A stretch of 64,000 nt of DNA from Rhodococcus wratislaviensis (GTDB lineage Bacteria; Actinomycetota; Actinomycetes; Mycobacteriales; Mycobacteriaceae). The stretch is taken from positions 124,001-188,000 of the forward strand of contig NZ_UAUI01000027.1 in NCBI RefSeq assembly GCF_900455735.1. Reading direction: 5' to 3'. The position numbers and the translations under genes are program-made. The number at the start of each line of letters is the position of its first letter. Positions within the stretch are counted from its first letter, which is position 1. The notes beneath the pieces are model-generated. The model saw nothing but the letters and a program-made list of their open reading frames with translations, was not told the origin of the DNA and did not search any database. This document shows, one piece after another, positions 26,532-35,113 of this stretch.

Positions 26532-27821
26532 GTGGGGGAAGTGATGGCGGCGGATCTGGACGAGTTGCGTGCGTTCACGGCGCGGCTGCGATGCGTCGAG
26601 GCGGGTGGGGACGCCGGGTTGGGGATCGAGTGGCTCGATGCGATCGAGTCGTTGAAGTCGGTCGGGTGTGCGGTGCAGGCGGTGATCACCGACGGCGTCG
26701 CCACGAGTATTCGCGCGGACCGGAGGGCACGGGGGTTGCCGCGGGCGGACTGGGCCCGCGGCATCGCATCGCAGATTGCGTTGGCGCGCAGGGAATCCCC
26801 GAATCGCGGCGGTCGGCACCTCGGTTTCGCGCAGGCTCTGGTGCACGAGATGCCCCACACCCTGGCCCTGTTGCGGTCGGGCCGGTTGAACGAAAGGCGC
26901 GCCACGTTGCTGGTGCGGGAGACGGCGTGCCTGTCGGCGCAGGATCGGGGAAACGTGGACCGCCGGTTGTGCTCGGACCCGGCCACTCTCGACGGGGTCG
27001 GCGACCGCGGGCTGATCGCGCAGGCGAAAGCGTTGGCGGTCGAACTCGACGCCGCGGCGGTCGTGCGCCGGCACCGCAAGGCGGTGTCGGAGCGTCGGGT
27101 CACGACGCGCCCGGCGCCGGATTCGATGGCGTATCTGAGCGTGCTGATGCCGGTCGAGCAGGCGGTGTGCCTGCAGGCCACGCTCGGCCGGGATGCGGAC
27201 AGCCTGATCGCCACCGGGAACAGTGGAGGTCGCACCCGCAGTCAGCTGATGGTGGACCTGTTGTTCGACCGCGGCACCGGAGCGTCAGTGGCGTCGGGTG
27301 TGCCGGTGGCGGTGAACCTCGTGCTCTCGGACGAGACCTTGCTTGCCGGTGGGCACGAGGCCGCGCAGTTGCAGGGGTTCGGGCCGGTGCCGGCAGGAAT
27401 CGCCCGGCGACTGTTGGCGGACGCCGTCGATAGTGATATCGAGACGTCGGTGCGGCGGGTGTATTCGTGCCCGCAGTCGGGGGCGTTGACGGCGATGGAA
27501 TCGCAGTCGCGCACCTTCCCGAAGAGCCTGAGGACGCTGATCGACCTGCGGGACCGGACGTGCCGCACCCCGTGGTGTGATGCGCCGATCCGGCATCACG
27601 ACCACATTCGCTCACGCCGAGAATCCGGTCCCACGACGGCAGACAACGGGTCCGGGCTGTGCGAGGCCTGCAACTACGCGAAGGAAGGCGACGGATGGAC
27701 CGCCCGCCCGGTACACAACCCCGGCGGCACCCATCTGCTCGACGTCGGCACCCCGACCGGGCACCACTACCGATCGGCGGCGCCGCCGCTCCCGGACCCG
27801 GCGCATCTGCGGGCATCGTGA
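26532..27821 (+). CDS. 13E12-repeat family protein with HNH nuclease domain (DUF222)
   Basis: A 429-residue protein. The N-terminal two thirds are the DUF222/13E12 helical domain (LLRSGRLNERRATLLVRETA is typical). The C-terminus is an HNH nuclease: LIDLRDRTCRTPWCDAPIRHHDHI supplies zinc cysteines and catalytic histidines, and NGSGLCEACNYAKEGDGW the Asn and the second Cys pair. GTG 26532 is chosen because GGGGGAGG lies five bases upstream; ATG 26544 is possible. In mycobacteria some 13E12 genes are LexA-controlled, which agrees with the SOS-like box here. Function is unknown; the family spreads as dispersed repeats, so homologous copies elsewhere are expected. Confidence 0.85.
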   Translation: MGEVMAADLDELRAFTARLRCVEAGGDAGLGIEWLDAIESLKSVGCAVQAVITDGVATSIRADRRARGLPRADWARGIASQIALARRESPNRGGRHLGFAQALVHEMPHTLALLRSGRLNERRATLLVRETACLSAQDRGNVDRRLCSDPATLDGVGDRGLIAQAKALAVELDAAAVVRRHRKAVSERRVTTRPAPDSMAYLSVLMPVEQAVCLQATLGRDADSLIATGNSGGRTRSQLMVDLLFDRGTGASVASGVPVAVNLVLSDETLLAGGHEAAQLQGFGPVPAGIARRLLADAVDSDIETSVRRVYSCPQSGALTAMESQSRTFPKSLRTLIDLRDRTCRTPWCDAPIRHHDHIRSRRESGPTTADNGSGLCEACNYAKEGDGWTARPVHNPGGTHLLDVGTPTGHHYRSAAPPLPDPAHLRAS

Positions 27822-27826
27822 GGTGG

Positions 27827-28651
27827 TCAGCAGTCGATGACGAGCCAGCCGCCGTGGTGCTCGAACACCTCGAACGGGCGTCCCGTCGATTCACCGACCT
27901 TCGTGAGCGACGGGGTGTCGAAGGTGCGGATGTGGCCGTGGCAGGCCGTTGCCTCGTCCTCGTAGGGGACGGCGACGACGACCCTGTCGCGGGCAACCCG
28001 GATGGCCTCGGATATCACTGCGGCCCCGATGTTTTCGTCGACATGTTCGAGGAGGTGGATGGCGGTGACGGTGTCGGCGCTGTCGTCGGGAACCGGCACG
28101 TGCGCGGCGTCGCACACGAGCGTGCGCAGATCGAGTCCGAGTTCCGGGGCCACGGCGTCGAGGAGGCTCATGGTGCCGGGCAGGATGTCGGTCGCCGTGA
28201 CGGACCGCCCGGCGCCGGCGAGTCGGAGCGGAAGGAATCCGAAGCACGACCCGAGGTCGAGGACGGAACCGCGAACCAGTTGTTCCGCCTTCTCGTGGAT
28301 CGGTGCGAAGTCGGCGGTGCCGTCCAGCAGTTCGTTCAGGGAGTTGCGGTAGTAGACGGTCCACGCCTCGAGCGCACCGTCGACGGTGGAGCGGACCAGT
28401 CCGACCATGGTCGATTCGAATTCGTCCTGACCGAAGTCGGCGTCCTCGATGGACGCGGTGACCGAGGCGACGAGTCGTTCACTCAGATCTTCGGGTGTCA
28501 GAGCGTGTGTCACCCGCAGCTGGTCGCCGTCACGGGTGAGTGTGAGCGGCCCGGCTGCGACCCGCTCGACTGTGACGTGACCATGTGACCACAGCCCCGA
28601 TTCGCACGGTGCGAGAGAGTCGAACGCGGGTGTGTCGAGAGTGGAAGTCAT
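27827..28651 (-). CDS. mftM: mycofactocin oligosaccharide methyltransferase
   Basis: A 274-residue SAM-dependent methyltransferase. The class I core has motif I SVLDLGSCFGFLPLRLAG (about 152-169), motif II ATDILPG and the LLEHVDENIG segment, followed by ARDRVVVAVPYEDEATACHG. A distinct N-terminal domain of about 140 residues precedes the core. In mycobacteria MftM methylates the glucan tail of mycofactocin. The identification rests on this architecture and on its place directly behind mftR, 38 bases downstream on the same strand. It is convergent with the HNH gene, with five bases between the stop codons. Confidence 0.8.
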   Translation of the reverse strand: MTSTLDTPAFDSLAPCESGLWSHGHVTVERVAAGPLTLTRDGDQLRVTHALTPEDLSERLVASVTASIEDADFGQDEFESTMVGLVRSTVDGALEAWTVYYRNSLNELLDGTADFAPIHEKAEQLVRGSVLDLGSCFGFLPLRLAGAGRSVTATDILPGTMSLLDAVAPELGLDLRTLVCDAAHVPVPDDSADTVTAIHLLEHVDENIGAAVISEAIRVARDRVVVAVPYEDEATACHGHIRTFDTPSLTKVGESTGRPFEVFEHHGGWLVIDC

Positions 28652-28689
28652 TCGAGGCAACCTTGCCGAGAGGTGATGGCGGGAGTGGG

Positions 28690-29337
28690 TCAGGTTCGGG
28701 TGTCGGGCTCGCCGAGGGAACTCAGCCCATCGTAGAGCGATTGCATTCCGCTGGCGAGTAGTTCGTTCAGTTCGAGCGAATCGTCGTCGAGCCACTGCTC
28801 GTACGCCGACATCGCAACGCCGAGTAGAAGATAGCCGACTGTCCGTGGAACGTGGTCGGTCGGTGAGGTTCCGAGTCGGCTCGCGACGTACTCGGCGATG
28901 ACGTTGCGCCACCCTTCGTACATCACCACCGAATATGCCTGCAGGGCGGGGACCCGGAGGATCAGCCCCATGCGTTTGCGGTGGTTGATTTCCTCGCTCG
29001 CGGGAAACGCGTTGAACTGCAGGAGTGCTGCGGTGAGTCCGTCGACGATCGGGATGTCGTCGGGTTGCGCTGCGAGTTGGGCGCGCATTTCGGCGAGGTG
29101 GGCGTCGAAGTCTCCCCACGGGATCGCGTTCTTGGACGGGAAGTAGCGGAAGAGGGTGCGCCGCGCGATGCCGGACGCTTCGGCGACTTCGTCGACGCTG
29201 GTGGCGTCGAACCCCTGTTCCGTGAACAGTTCGATCCCGACGGTACTGATCCGATCCTGCGTCGTGGACGGGCGCCGCCCTATCCGACTGGATGGTTTTC
29301 GACGACTTCTCAATTTCGTCCCCTCCCGATCTGTCAT
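28690..29337 (-). CDS. mftR: mycofactocin system TetR regulator
   Basis: A 215-residue TetR repressor with helix-turn-helix VGIELFTEQGFDATSVDEVAEASGIARRTLFRYFPSKNAI (split across about 30-70). The sequence RRTLFRYFPSKN is characteristic of MftR. In mycobacteria MftR binds upstream of mftA and responds to long-chain acyl-CoA. ATG 29337 has no good ribosome site. A TTG at 29313, eight codons in, is preceded by GGGAGGGGACGAAA and may be the true start, giving an N-terminus (LRSRRKPSSRIGRRP) closer to relatives. It diverges from mftA across about 110 bases. Confidence 0.88.
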   Translation of the reverse strand: MTDREGTKLRSRRKPSSRIGRRPSTTQDRISTVGIELFTEQGFDATSVDEVAEASGIARRTLFRYFPSKNAIPWGDFDAHLAEMRAQLAAQPDDIPIVDGLTAALLQFNAFPASEEINHRKRMGLILRVPALQAYSVVMYEGWRNVIAEYVASRLGTSPTDHVPRTVGYLLLGVAMSAYEQWLDDDSLELNELLASGMQSLYDGLSSLGEPDTRT

Positions 29338-29361
29338 TCTGCACTCGATGCCATTACAGTG

Positions 29362-29375
29362 GTGAGGCGAGTCAC
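29362..29375. promoter_or_regulatory. candidate MftR operator between mftR and mftA
   Basis: GTGAGGCGAGTCAC is an inverted repeat (GTGA/TCAC with a six-base centre) 71-84 bases upstream of the mftA ATG and just upstream of mftR. It is the only clear dyad in the mftR-mftA gap. Assignment to MftR is inference from position. Confidence 0.4.
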
Positions 29376-29445
29376 AGGGACGGTCTCCTATGACGGGGAA
29401 CATCCCTCCGGCTCGCGCCGTATCACCGAACAGTAGGAGGAAATC

Positions 29446-29541
29446 ATGTCGGATCGCGACAACAACGTGCTGGAAAACGACTTGGTCGAGGAATCCCTGG
29501 TGGAAGAGGTCTCGATCGACGGCATGTGCGGCGTGTACTGA
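29446..29541 (+). CDS. mftA: mycofactocin precursor peptide
   Basis: A 31-residue ribosomal precursor, too short for most gene callers. The acidic leader (DNNVLENDLVEESLVEEV) is recognised by MftB. The C-terminus IDGMCGVY is the invariant core: MftC oxidatively decarboxylates the last Tyr and joins it to the Val, and MftE then cuts off the Val-Tyr-derived product that becomes the redox cofactor. AGGAGG lies six bases before ATG. It is the first gene of the rightward mft operon; mftB starts three bases after its stop codon region. Confidence 0.97.
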   Translation: MSDRDNNVLENDLVEESLVEEVSIDGMCGVY

Positions 29542-29543
29542 TC

Positions 29544-29846
29544 ATGTCCGCTCCAGCTTCTGCTTCAGTGGCCGGCGACGCCGGTATCGATCTCGATGTG
29601 GGCTGGAAGCTTCATCCGCAGGTGGCGCTGCGTCCCGAACCTTTCGGGGCGCTGCTCTACCACTTCGGGACGCGCAAGCTGTCGTTCCTGAAGAACCGCA
29701 CGATCGTCGCGGTGGTCGAAGCCCTTCCCTCACACGCCGACGCCCGGTCCGCACTGCGGGCGCAGGGTATCGGGGACGACACTGCCGCGCAGTATGCGCG
29801 AGCGCTCGGCACCTTGGCCGAGTCGCACATGATCGTCCCCGCCTGA
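29544..29846 (+). CDS. mftB: mycofactocin precursor-binding chaperone (RRE)
   Basis: A 100-residue RiPP recognition element protein. It binds the MftA leader and presents the peptide to the radical SAM enzyme MftC. The PqqD-like winged-helix fold is visible in WKLHPQVALRPEPFGALLYH, FGTRKLSFLKNRTIVAVVEA and YARALGTLAESHMIVP. ATG 29544 overlaps the mftA end almost directly, so the two are probably translationally coupled. An in-frame upstream start would overlap mftA and is rejected. Length is normal for MftB. Confidence 0.95.
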   Translation: MSAPASASVAGDAGIDLDVGWKLHPQVALRPEPFGALLYHFGTRKLSFLKNRTIVAVVEALPSHADARSALRAQGIGDDTAAQYARALGTLAESHMIVPA

Positions 29847-29881
29847 CCAGCTCTCTCCACCCGTACCAGAGGACACAGCCC

Positions 29882-31099
29882 ATGACCTCCATGCTCGAAA
29901 GGCCTTCCGCCCCGGTCGGCCGCCTCGTCGACCAGTTCGAACTCGGTCTCGACGCCCCGATCTGCCTCACCTGGGAGTTGACCTACGCGTGCAACCTGTC
30001 GTGCGTGCACTGTCTGTCCTCCTCCGGCCGGCGTGACCCGCGGGAGTTGAGCACCGAGCAGTGCAAGTCGATCATCGACGAACTGCAGCGTATGCAGGTT
30101 TTCTACGTGAACATCGGTGGCGGTGAGCCGACGGTTCGCTCGGACTTCTGGGAGCTGGTCGACTACGCGACCGCCCACCAGGTGGGGGTGAAGTTCTCCA
30201 CGAACGGGGTGAAGATCGACAAGAAGGTCGCCGCCCGGCTCGCGGCCAGCGACTACGTCGACGTGCAGATTTCCCTCGACGGTGCAACGGCCGAGGTCAA
30301 CGACGCCGTCCGTGGTCCGGGTTCGTTCGCGATGGCGGTGCGGGCACTCGAGAATCTCTCCGAGGCGGGTTTCAAGGACGCCAAGATCTCCGTGGTGGTC
30401 ACCCGGCACAACGTGTCGCAGCTCGACGACTTCAAGGCCCTCGCCGACAAGTACGGCGCCACCCTGCGCATCACCCGGCTGCGACCGTCGGGGCGCGGCG
30501 CGGACGTGTGGGACGAACTGCATCCCACGCAGGCGCAGCAGCGTGAGCTCTACAACTGGCTGGTCGCCAACGGCGAGGGTGTGCTCACCGGCGACTCCTT
30601 CTTTCACCTGTCCGCGTACGGCGACGCGTTGCCCGGTCTGAACCTGTGCGGCGCCGGACGGGTGGTGTGCCTGATCGACCCGATCGGCGACGTCTATGCC
30701 TGCCCGTTCGCGATCCACGAGCAGTTCCTCGCGGGAAACATCCTGGCGGACGGCGGTTTCCAGCAGGTGTGGCAGACGTCGGAGCTGTTCCAGGAGCTGC
30801 GGTCCCCGCAGACCGGCGGTGCGTGCAGCAAGTGCAACCACTACGACTCCTGCCGCGGCGGATGCATGGCCGCGAAGTTCTTCACCGGACTGCCGATGGA
30901 CGGCCCGGACCCCGAATGCGTGATCGGCAACGGCGAACTGGCGTTGGCTGCCGCGGGGGAGATCCCGAAATCCAGTGTCGACCACTCCCGCACCGGCCAG
31001 CGCCGGACTCCGCGGGCGCCGGTTCCGTTGACGCTGATGGTGCGTCCGCCGGCCAAGATTTGTGACGAGAACCCGCTTGCGGGCATGGACCAGACGTAA
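29882..31099 (+). CDS. mftC: mycofactocin radical SAM maturase
   Basis: A 405-residue radical SAM/SPASM enzyme that oxidatively decarboxylates the C-terminal Tyr of MftA and forms the Val-Tyr carbon-carbon bond. The [4Fe-4S] SAM cluster motif CNLSCVHC is at Cys37, Cys41 and Cys44. GGGEPT follows at about residue 80. The SPASM domain supplies auxiliary cluster cysteines in NLCGAGRVVCLIDPIGDVYA and CSKCNHYDSCRGGCMAAKFF. The C-terminal tail (VPLTLMVRPPAKICDENPLA) is the conserved MftC ending. It acts with MftB in the cytoplasm. The start has GAGG ten bases upstream. Confidence 0.97.
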   Translation: MTSMLERPSAPVGRLVDQFELGLDAPICLTWELTYACNLSCVHCLSSSGRRDPRELSTEQCKSIIDELQRMQVFYVNIGGGEPTVRSDFWELVDYATAHQVGVKFSTNGVKIDKKVAARLAASDYVDVQISLDGATAEVNDAVRGPGSFAMAVRALENLSEAGFKDAKISVVVTRHNVSQLDDFKALADKYGATLRITRLRPSGRGADVWDELHPTQAQQRELYNWLVANGEGVLTGDSFFHLSAYGDALPGLNLCGAGRVVCLIDPIGDVYACPFAIHEQFLAGNILADGGFQQVWQTSELFQELRSPQTGGACSKCNHYDSCRGGCMAAKFFTGLPMDGPDPECVIGNGELALAAAGEIPKSSVDHSRTGQRRTPRAPVPLTLMVRPPAKICDENPLAGMDQT

Positions 31100-31128
31100 G
31101 TCGTCTGCCAGGTACGAGAGGTATTGCC

Positions 31129-32310
31129 ATGGGTAAGAATCCGTTCTTCGAGACGGTGGCGGAGGCTCAGCGTCGCGCGAAGAAGCGCCTGCCGAAGTCG
31201 GTGTATGCGGCGCTGATCGCCGGTTCCGAGCGGGGCGTGACGGTCGACGACAACATCGCGGCGTTCGCCGAGCTGGGGTTCGCGCCCCACGTCGTCGGTT
31301 TGTCCGACAAGCGTGAGCTGTCCACGACCGTGATGGGACAGCCGATTTCGCTGCCAGTCGTGATTTCCCCGACCGGTGTGCAGGCCGTGCACCCCGACGG
31401 CGAGGTCGCGGTCGCACGAGCGGCGGCGGCACGGGGAACGGCGATCGGGCTGAGCTCGTTCGCGAGCAAGTCGATCGAGGAGGTCACGGCGGCCAATCCT
31501 CAGACGTTCTTCCAGATGTACTGGGTCGGTACCCGGGACGTGTTGATCCAGCGGATGGAACGCGCCCGTGCCGCCGGGGCGACCGGCCTGATCATCACCA
31601 CCGACTGGTCGTTCTCGTACGGACGCGACTGGGGTAGCCCGGCCATCCCCGAGAAGATGGACCTCAAGGCGATGCTCCAGTTCGCCCCCGAGGGCATCAC
31701 CCGTCCGAAGTGGTTGTACGAGTTCGCGAAGACCCGCAAGATCCCGGATCTGACCACCCCGAACCTGGCGCAGCCCGGTCAGGAACCGCCCACGTTCTTC
31801 GGCGCCTACGGCGAGTGGATGCAGACGCCGCTGCCGACGTGGGACGACATCGCGTGGCTGCGTGAGCAGTGGGGCGGGCCGTTCATGCTCAAGGGTGTCA
31901 TGCGGGTCGACGACGCCAAGCGTGCCGTCGACGCCGGCGTCACCGCGATCTCCGTGTCGAATCACGGCGGCAACAACCTCGACGGCACCCCGGCGCCGAT
32001 CCGCGCGCTGCCCGCCATCGCGGAGGCCGTCGGCGACCAGGTCGAGGTGCTTCTGGACGGTGGTATCCGCCGTGGCAGCGACGTCGTGAAGGCCGTCGCG
32101 CTCGGTGCGAGGGCGGTCATGATCGGCCGCGCGTACCTGTGGGGCCTCTCGGCGAACGGTCAGGCCGGCGTCGAGAATGTGCTCGACGTCCTCCGCGGAG
32201 GTATCGATTCGGCGCTGCTCGGGCTGGGTCACTCGTCCATCCACGACCTCACGCCGTCCGACGTCGTGATCCCGCCCGGATTCGCCCGCGTGCTCGGCGC
32301 CGACTCCTGA
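31129..32310 (+). CDS. mftD: pre-mycofactocin synthase (FMN dehydrogenase)
   Basis: A 393-residue member of the FMN-dependent alpha-hydroxyacid dehydrogenase family (lactate/glycolate oxidase fold). In mycofactocin synthesis it oxidatively deaminates the Val-Tyr-derived lactam intermediate to give the redox-active alpha-keto amide. Signature regions are ISPTGVQAVHPDGEVAVARA, GLIITTDWSFSYGRDWG, the catalytic segment ISVSNHGGNNLDGTPAPIRA and the phosphate site VLLDGGIRRGSDVVKA with ARAVMIGRAYLWGL. GAGAGG lies seven bases before ATG. It follows mftC by 29 bases. Confidence 0.95.
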   Translation: MGKNPFFETVAEAQRRAKKRLPKSVYAALIAGSERGVTVDDNIAAFAELGFAPHVVGLSDKRELSTTVMGQPISLPVVISPTGVQAVHPDGEVAVARAAAARGTAIGLSSFASKSIEEVTAANPQTFFQMYWVGTRDVLIQRMERARAAGATGLIITTDWSFSYGRDWGSPAIPEKMDLKAMLQFAPEGITRPKWLYEFAKTRKIPDLTTPNLAQPGQEPPTFFGAYGEWMQTPLPTWDDIAWLREQWGGPFMLKGVMRVDDAKRAVDAGVTAISVSNHGGNNLDGTPAPIRALPAIAEAVGDQVEVLLDGGIRRGSDVVKAVALGARAVMIGRAYLWGLSANGQAGVENVLDVLRGGIDSALLGLGHSSIHDLTPSDVVIPPGFARVLGADS

Positions 32311-32327
32311 ACCCACGAACGGCGTAG

Positions 32328-34292
32328 ATGTCTGCGCAACTGACAGACCCGATCACCCTGGCCGGACGCCACGCCCCGTCCAGGGTGCTTCTGGGTCCGC
32401 ACCCCACCAACCTCGGTGCGGGAAGAACGCTTTCACCGCGGCATGTCGCGTACTACGAGCGTCGGGCACGTGGTGGCGCGGGGGTCGTCGTCACCGAGGT
32501 GGCGTCGGTCCATGCCTCCGACTGGCCGTACGAGCGCGCTCCGCTGGCGTCCGACTGTGTCGGCGGCTGGCGGGACGTCGTCGCCGCCTGCCGTCCGCAC
32601 GGCACGCTGGTGCTGGCCGGGCTGGGGCACACCGGACTGCAGGGGTCGAGCGCGTATTCGCAGGCGGTGCTGTGGGGGCCGTCGGGAATTCCCGACGTGA
32701 TCTCCCGTGAGATGCCGATGCAGATGGAGCAGGCGGAGATCGACAGTCTCGTCGAGGGCTTCCGGGCTGCGGCCGCCGCGGCCGTGTCCGCGGACGTGGA
32801 CGGGGTCGAGCTCGACGCCGGACCGAGAGGGCTGCTGCGACAGTTTCATTCGGACCTCACCAATGTTCGCGACGACGAGTACGGCGCCGACCCGCTGCGC
32901 CTCACCCGGGAGGTCCTCGCTGTCGTCCGCGAAGAGTTGGGCCCCGGCCGGGTCCTGTCCCTGCGGCTGAGCTGCGACGAGGCGACGTCCTGGGCGGGGA
33001 TCACGCCGTCGATCGCCGCCGGACAGGCACGGGAACTTGCCGAGGCTCTCGACCTGCTGGTGGTGGTCCGGGGCGGACCGTTGTCAGCGAACGCCTACCG
33101 CCCCGACTTCCACCGGCCACCCGCGTTCAACATCGAACTCTGCCGGAACATCCGCACGGCCGTCGCAGGCGCGGTCCCGGTCGTCCTCCAGGGCAGCGTC
33201 GTCGATCCGGCCGACGCCCGGCGGGCGCTCGACGAGGGGGTCGCCGACGTCGTCGAGATGACGCGTGCCCAGATCGCCGACCCCGACCTCGTCGTCAAGA
33301 TCCGGCGCGGTGCCGTGCCGCGGCCGTGCGTCCTGTGCAATCAGACGTGCCAGGTGCTCGACCCCCGCAATCCGGTCGTCACTTGTGTCGGTAATCCGAC
33401 GGCCGGGCACGAGACCGTCGATCCCGCCGAGGACATCGCCGATGTGGCCGCCGGCGCGGTGCTGGTGGTCGGCGGTGGTCCGGCCGGTCTCGAGGCGGCC
33501 CGAGTGCTGGCCCTGCGAGGTCACCGCGTCACCGTGGCGGACGCGTCGGCCCGGCCCGGCGGGATGGTGCGGGCCGCCGCGGGTACACCACACCTCCAGG
33601 CACTCACCGACTGGCTCGAGGACGAATGCCGCAGGCTCGGAGTCGAATTCCTTCTCGGTACGGCTGTGTCGGACGCCGAACTCGACGCTGCGGAACGCGC
33701 GGGGGCGACGGTGATCCTCGCGACCGGCAGCAGGCCTCGGCCGTTGCCGTTCCCGGTCGAGGGGCACGTCCGGTGCGTTGGCGCCGCAGACTTGCCGGAC
33801 GGAGGCACGCCGACGGAAGGGCCGCACGTCGTCTTCGACCCGGTCGGGGGGCCGGTCGGCGTGGCAGTCGCCGAACGGCTCGCGGCGCAGGGACGGGACG
33901 TGAGCATCGTGACCCAGGATTCCGTGGCCGGCTCGCGACTCGGAATGACCGGAGACCTCGCCGACGCCAACACCCGACTGCAACGAGCCGGGGTGACGCG
34001 CCACCTCGACAGCCGCATCGTGTCGATCGGCGACGAAGGTATGCGGATCCGCAACAGGTACACCGCCGACGAGGCGGTGGTGCCGTGCGCCGTGCTGATC
34101 GACTGCTCGCATCGCCTCCCCGACGACACACTCGGCTCGTCCCACATGGATGCGGTGCGGGTCGGCGACTGCGTGGCCCCCCGCACACTGCTCGAGGCGG
34201 TCCGGGAGGGTCGCATCGAAGCGCTTGCCGTGACCGCCTCCCGGCGGAACGAGTTCGACCACCATCCGTTCACCCTCGTCAACGAGAGATAG
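32328..34292 (+). CDS. mycofactocin-system OYE/FadH-family oxidoreductase (type 2)
   Basis: A 654-residue flavoprotein with the layout of 2,4-dienoyl-CoA reductase. It has an FMN TIM barrel (1-330), a [4Fe-4S] motif spaced C-X2-C-X3-C-X11-C (starting CVLCNQTC), and an FAD/NAD module with VLVVGGGPAGLEAARVLALR. The barrel is divergent: the usual histidine-containing substrate motif is replaced by DAGPRGLLRQFHSDLTN, and the YGGSxENR element by YGADPLRL. Its substrate is therefore probably not a normal enoyl-CoA. It matches the second OYE family defined by linkage to mycofactocin genes, and it sits between mftD and a mycofactocin-coupled SDR. Confidence 0.85.
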   Translation: MSAQLTDPITLAGRHAPSRVLLGPHPTNLGAGRTLSPRHVAYYERRARGGAGVVVTEVASVHASDWPYERAPLASDCVGGWRDVVAACRPHGTLVLAGLGHTGLQGSSAYSQAVLWGPSGIPDVISREMPMQMEQAEIDSLVEGFRAAAAAAVSADVDGVELDAGPRGLLRQFHSDLTNVRDDEYGADPLRLTREVLAVVREELGPGRVLSLRLSCDEATSWAGITPSIAAGQARELAEALDLLVVVRGGPLSANAYRPDFHRPPAFNIELCRNIRTAVAGAVPVVLQGSVVDPADARRALDEGVADVVEMTRAQIADPDLVVKIRRGAVPRPCVLCNQTCQVLDPRNPVVTCVGNPTAGHETVDPAEDIADVAAGAVLVVGGGPAGLEAARVLALRGHRVTVADASARPGGMVRAAAGTPHLQALTDWLEDECRRLGVEFLLGTAVSDAELDAAERAGATVILATGSRPRPLPFPVEGHVRCVGAADLPDGGTPTEGPHVVFDPVGGPVGVAVAERLAAQGRDVSIVTQDSVAGSRLGMTGDLADANTRLQRAGVTRHLDSRIVSIGDEGMRIRNRYTADEAVVPCAVLIDCSHRLPDDTLGSSHMDAVRVGDCVAPRTLLEAVREGRIEALAVTASRRNEFDHHPFTLVNER

Positions 34293-34300
34293 GACATTTC

Positions 34301-35113
34301 ATGGGACAGTTCGACGACAAGGTCGCGTTCATCACCGGGGCTGCCCGTGGGCAGGGGCGGACGCACGCGGTGCGGTTGGCGCGGGAAGGTGCGGCGATCA
34401 TCGCCGTGGACATCTGCGGGCCGGTGTCGGAGTACAACAGTTACGAACCGGCGACGCCGGACGACCTGGCCGAGACGGTGCGGCTCGTGGAGTCCGAGGG
34501 CGGCAAGATTCTCGCCGAGCAGGCGGACGTGCGTGACAGTGCGCAACTGAAGGCTGTCGTGGACCGGGGAGTCGAACAGTTCGGCCGGCTCGACATCGTG
34601 ATCGCGAACGCCGGGATCTGCAACTGGAACCGCTTCTGGGAGATGCCCGACGAGCAATGGGAGACGCTGATCGACGTGAACCTCACCGGCGCGTGGAAGA
34701 CGCTGAAGGCTGCGATCCCGGCGCTGATCGAGGGAGGTCGCGGGGGTTCGATCATCGTGATCAGCTCCGTCGCGGGGATCAAGCCACTTCCGGGGCAGGC
34801 GAATTACGCCGCCTCCAAGTTCGGGCTCGTCGGCCTCACCCAGACCGCGGCAAAGGAGCTGGGCGAATACGACATCCGGGTCAATTCCGTTCACCCGTAC
34901 GGGGTGAAGACTCCGATGGGCACCGATCCCGGCAGCCTCGTGATACTCGAGAAGCACCCGCACTATCTGTCGAGTTTCGGCACCATCCTCACCGACCACC
35001 CGCTGGCCGACACCGACGACATCACCGATGCGGTGCTGTGGCTGGCCGGTGACGGTTCGCGGAGGGTCACGGGCAGTCAGGTCGCCGTCGACATGGGTAA
35101 CACCAAGGTGTGA
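34301..35113 (+). CDS. mycofactocin-coupled SDR family oxidoreductase
   Basis: A 270-residue short-chain dehydrogenase with TGAARGQGRTHAVRLAREGA (cofactor loop), NAG in VIANAGICNW, catalytic Ser in VISSVAG and YAASK (Tyr and Lys). The insert after beta-2 (DICGPVSEYNSYEPATPDDL) is the hallmark of the mycofactocin-coupled SDR subfamily, whose members hold NAD(H) without exchange and need an external electron carrier. The C-terminus VTGSQVAVDMGNTKV is typical. The next gene starts within its stop codon (GTGA), so the two are coupled. The alcohol or carveol-like substrate is unknown. Confidence 0.9.
   Translation: MGQFDDKVAFITGAARGQGRTHAVRLAREGAAIIAVDICGPVSEYNSYEPATPDDLAETVRLVESEGGKILAEQADVRDSAQLKAVVDRGVEQFGRLDIVIANAGICNWNRFWEMPDEQWETLIDVNLTGAWKTLKAAIPALIEGGRGGSIIVISSVAGIKPLPGQANYAASKFGLVGLTQTAAKELGEYDIRVNSVHPYGVKTPMGTDPGSLVILEKHPHYLSSFGTILTDHPLADTDDITDAVLWLAGDGSRRVTGSQVAVDMGNTKV

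Noticed and set aside
28690-29403. Longer mftR start at 29403
   Set aside because: It would extend mftR into the mftA promoter region and adds 22 residues with no family match; ATG 29337 or TTG 29313 fit better.
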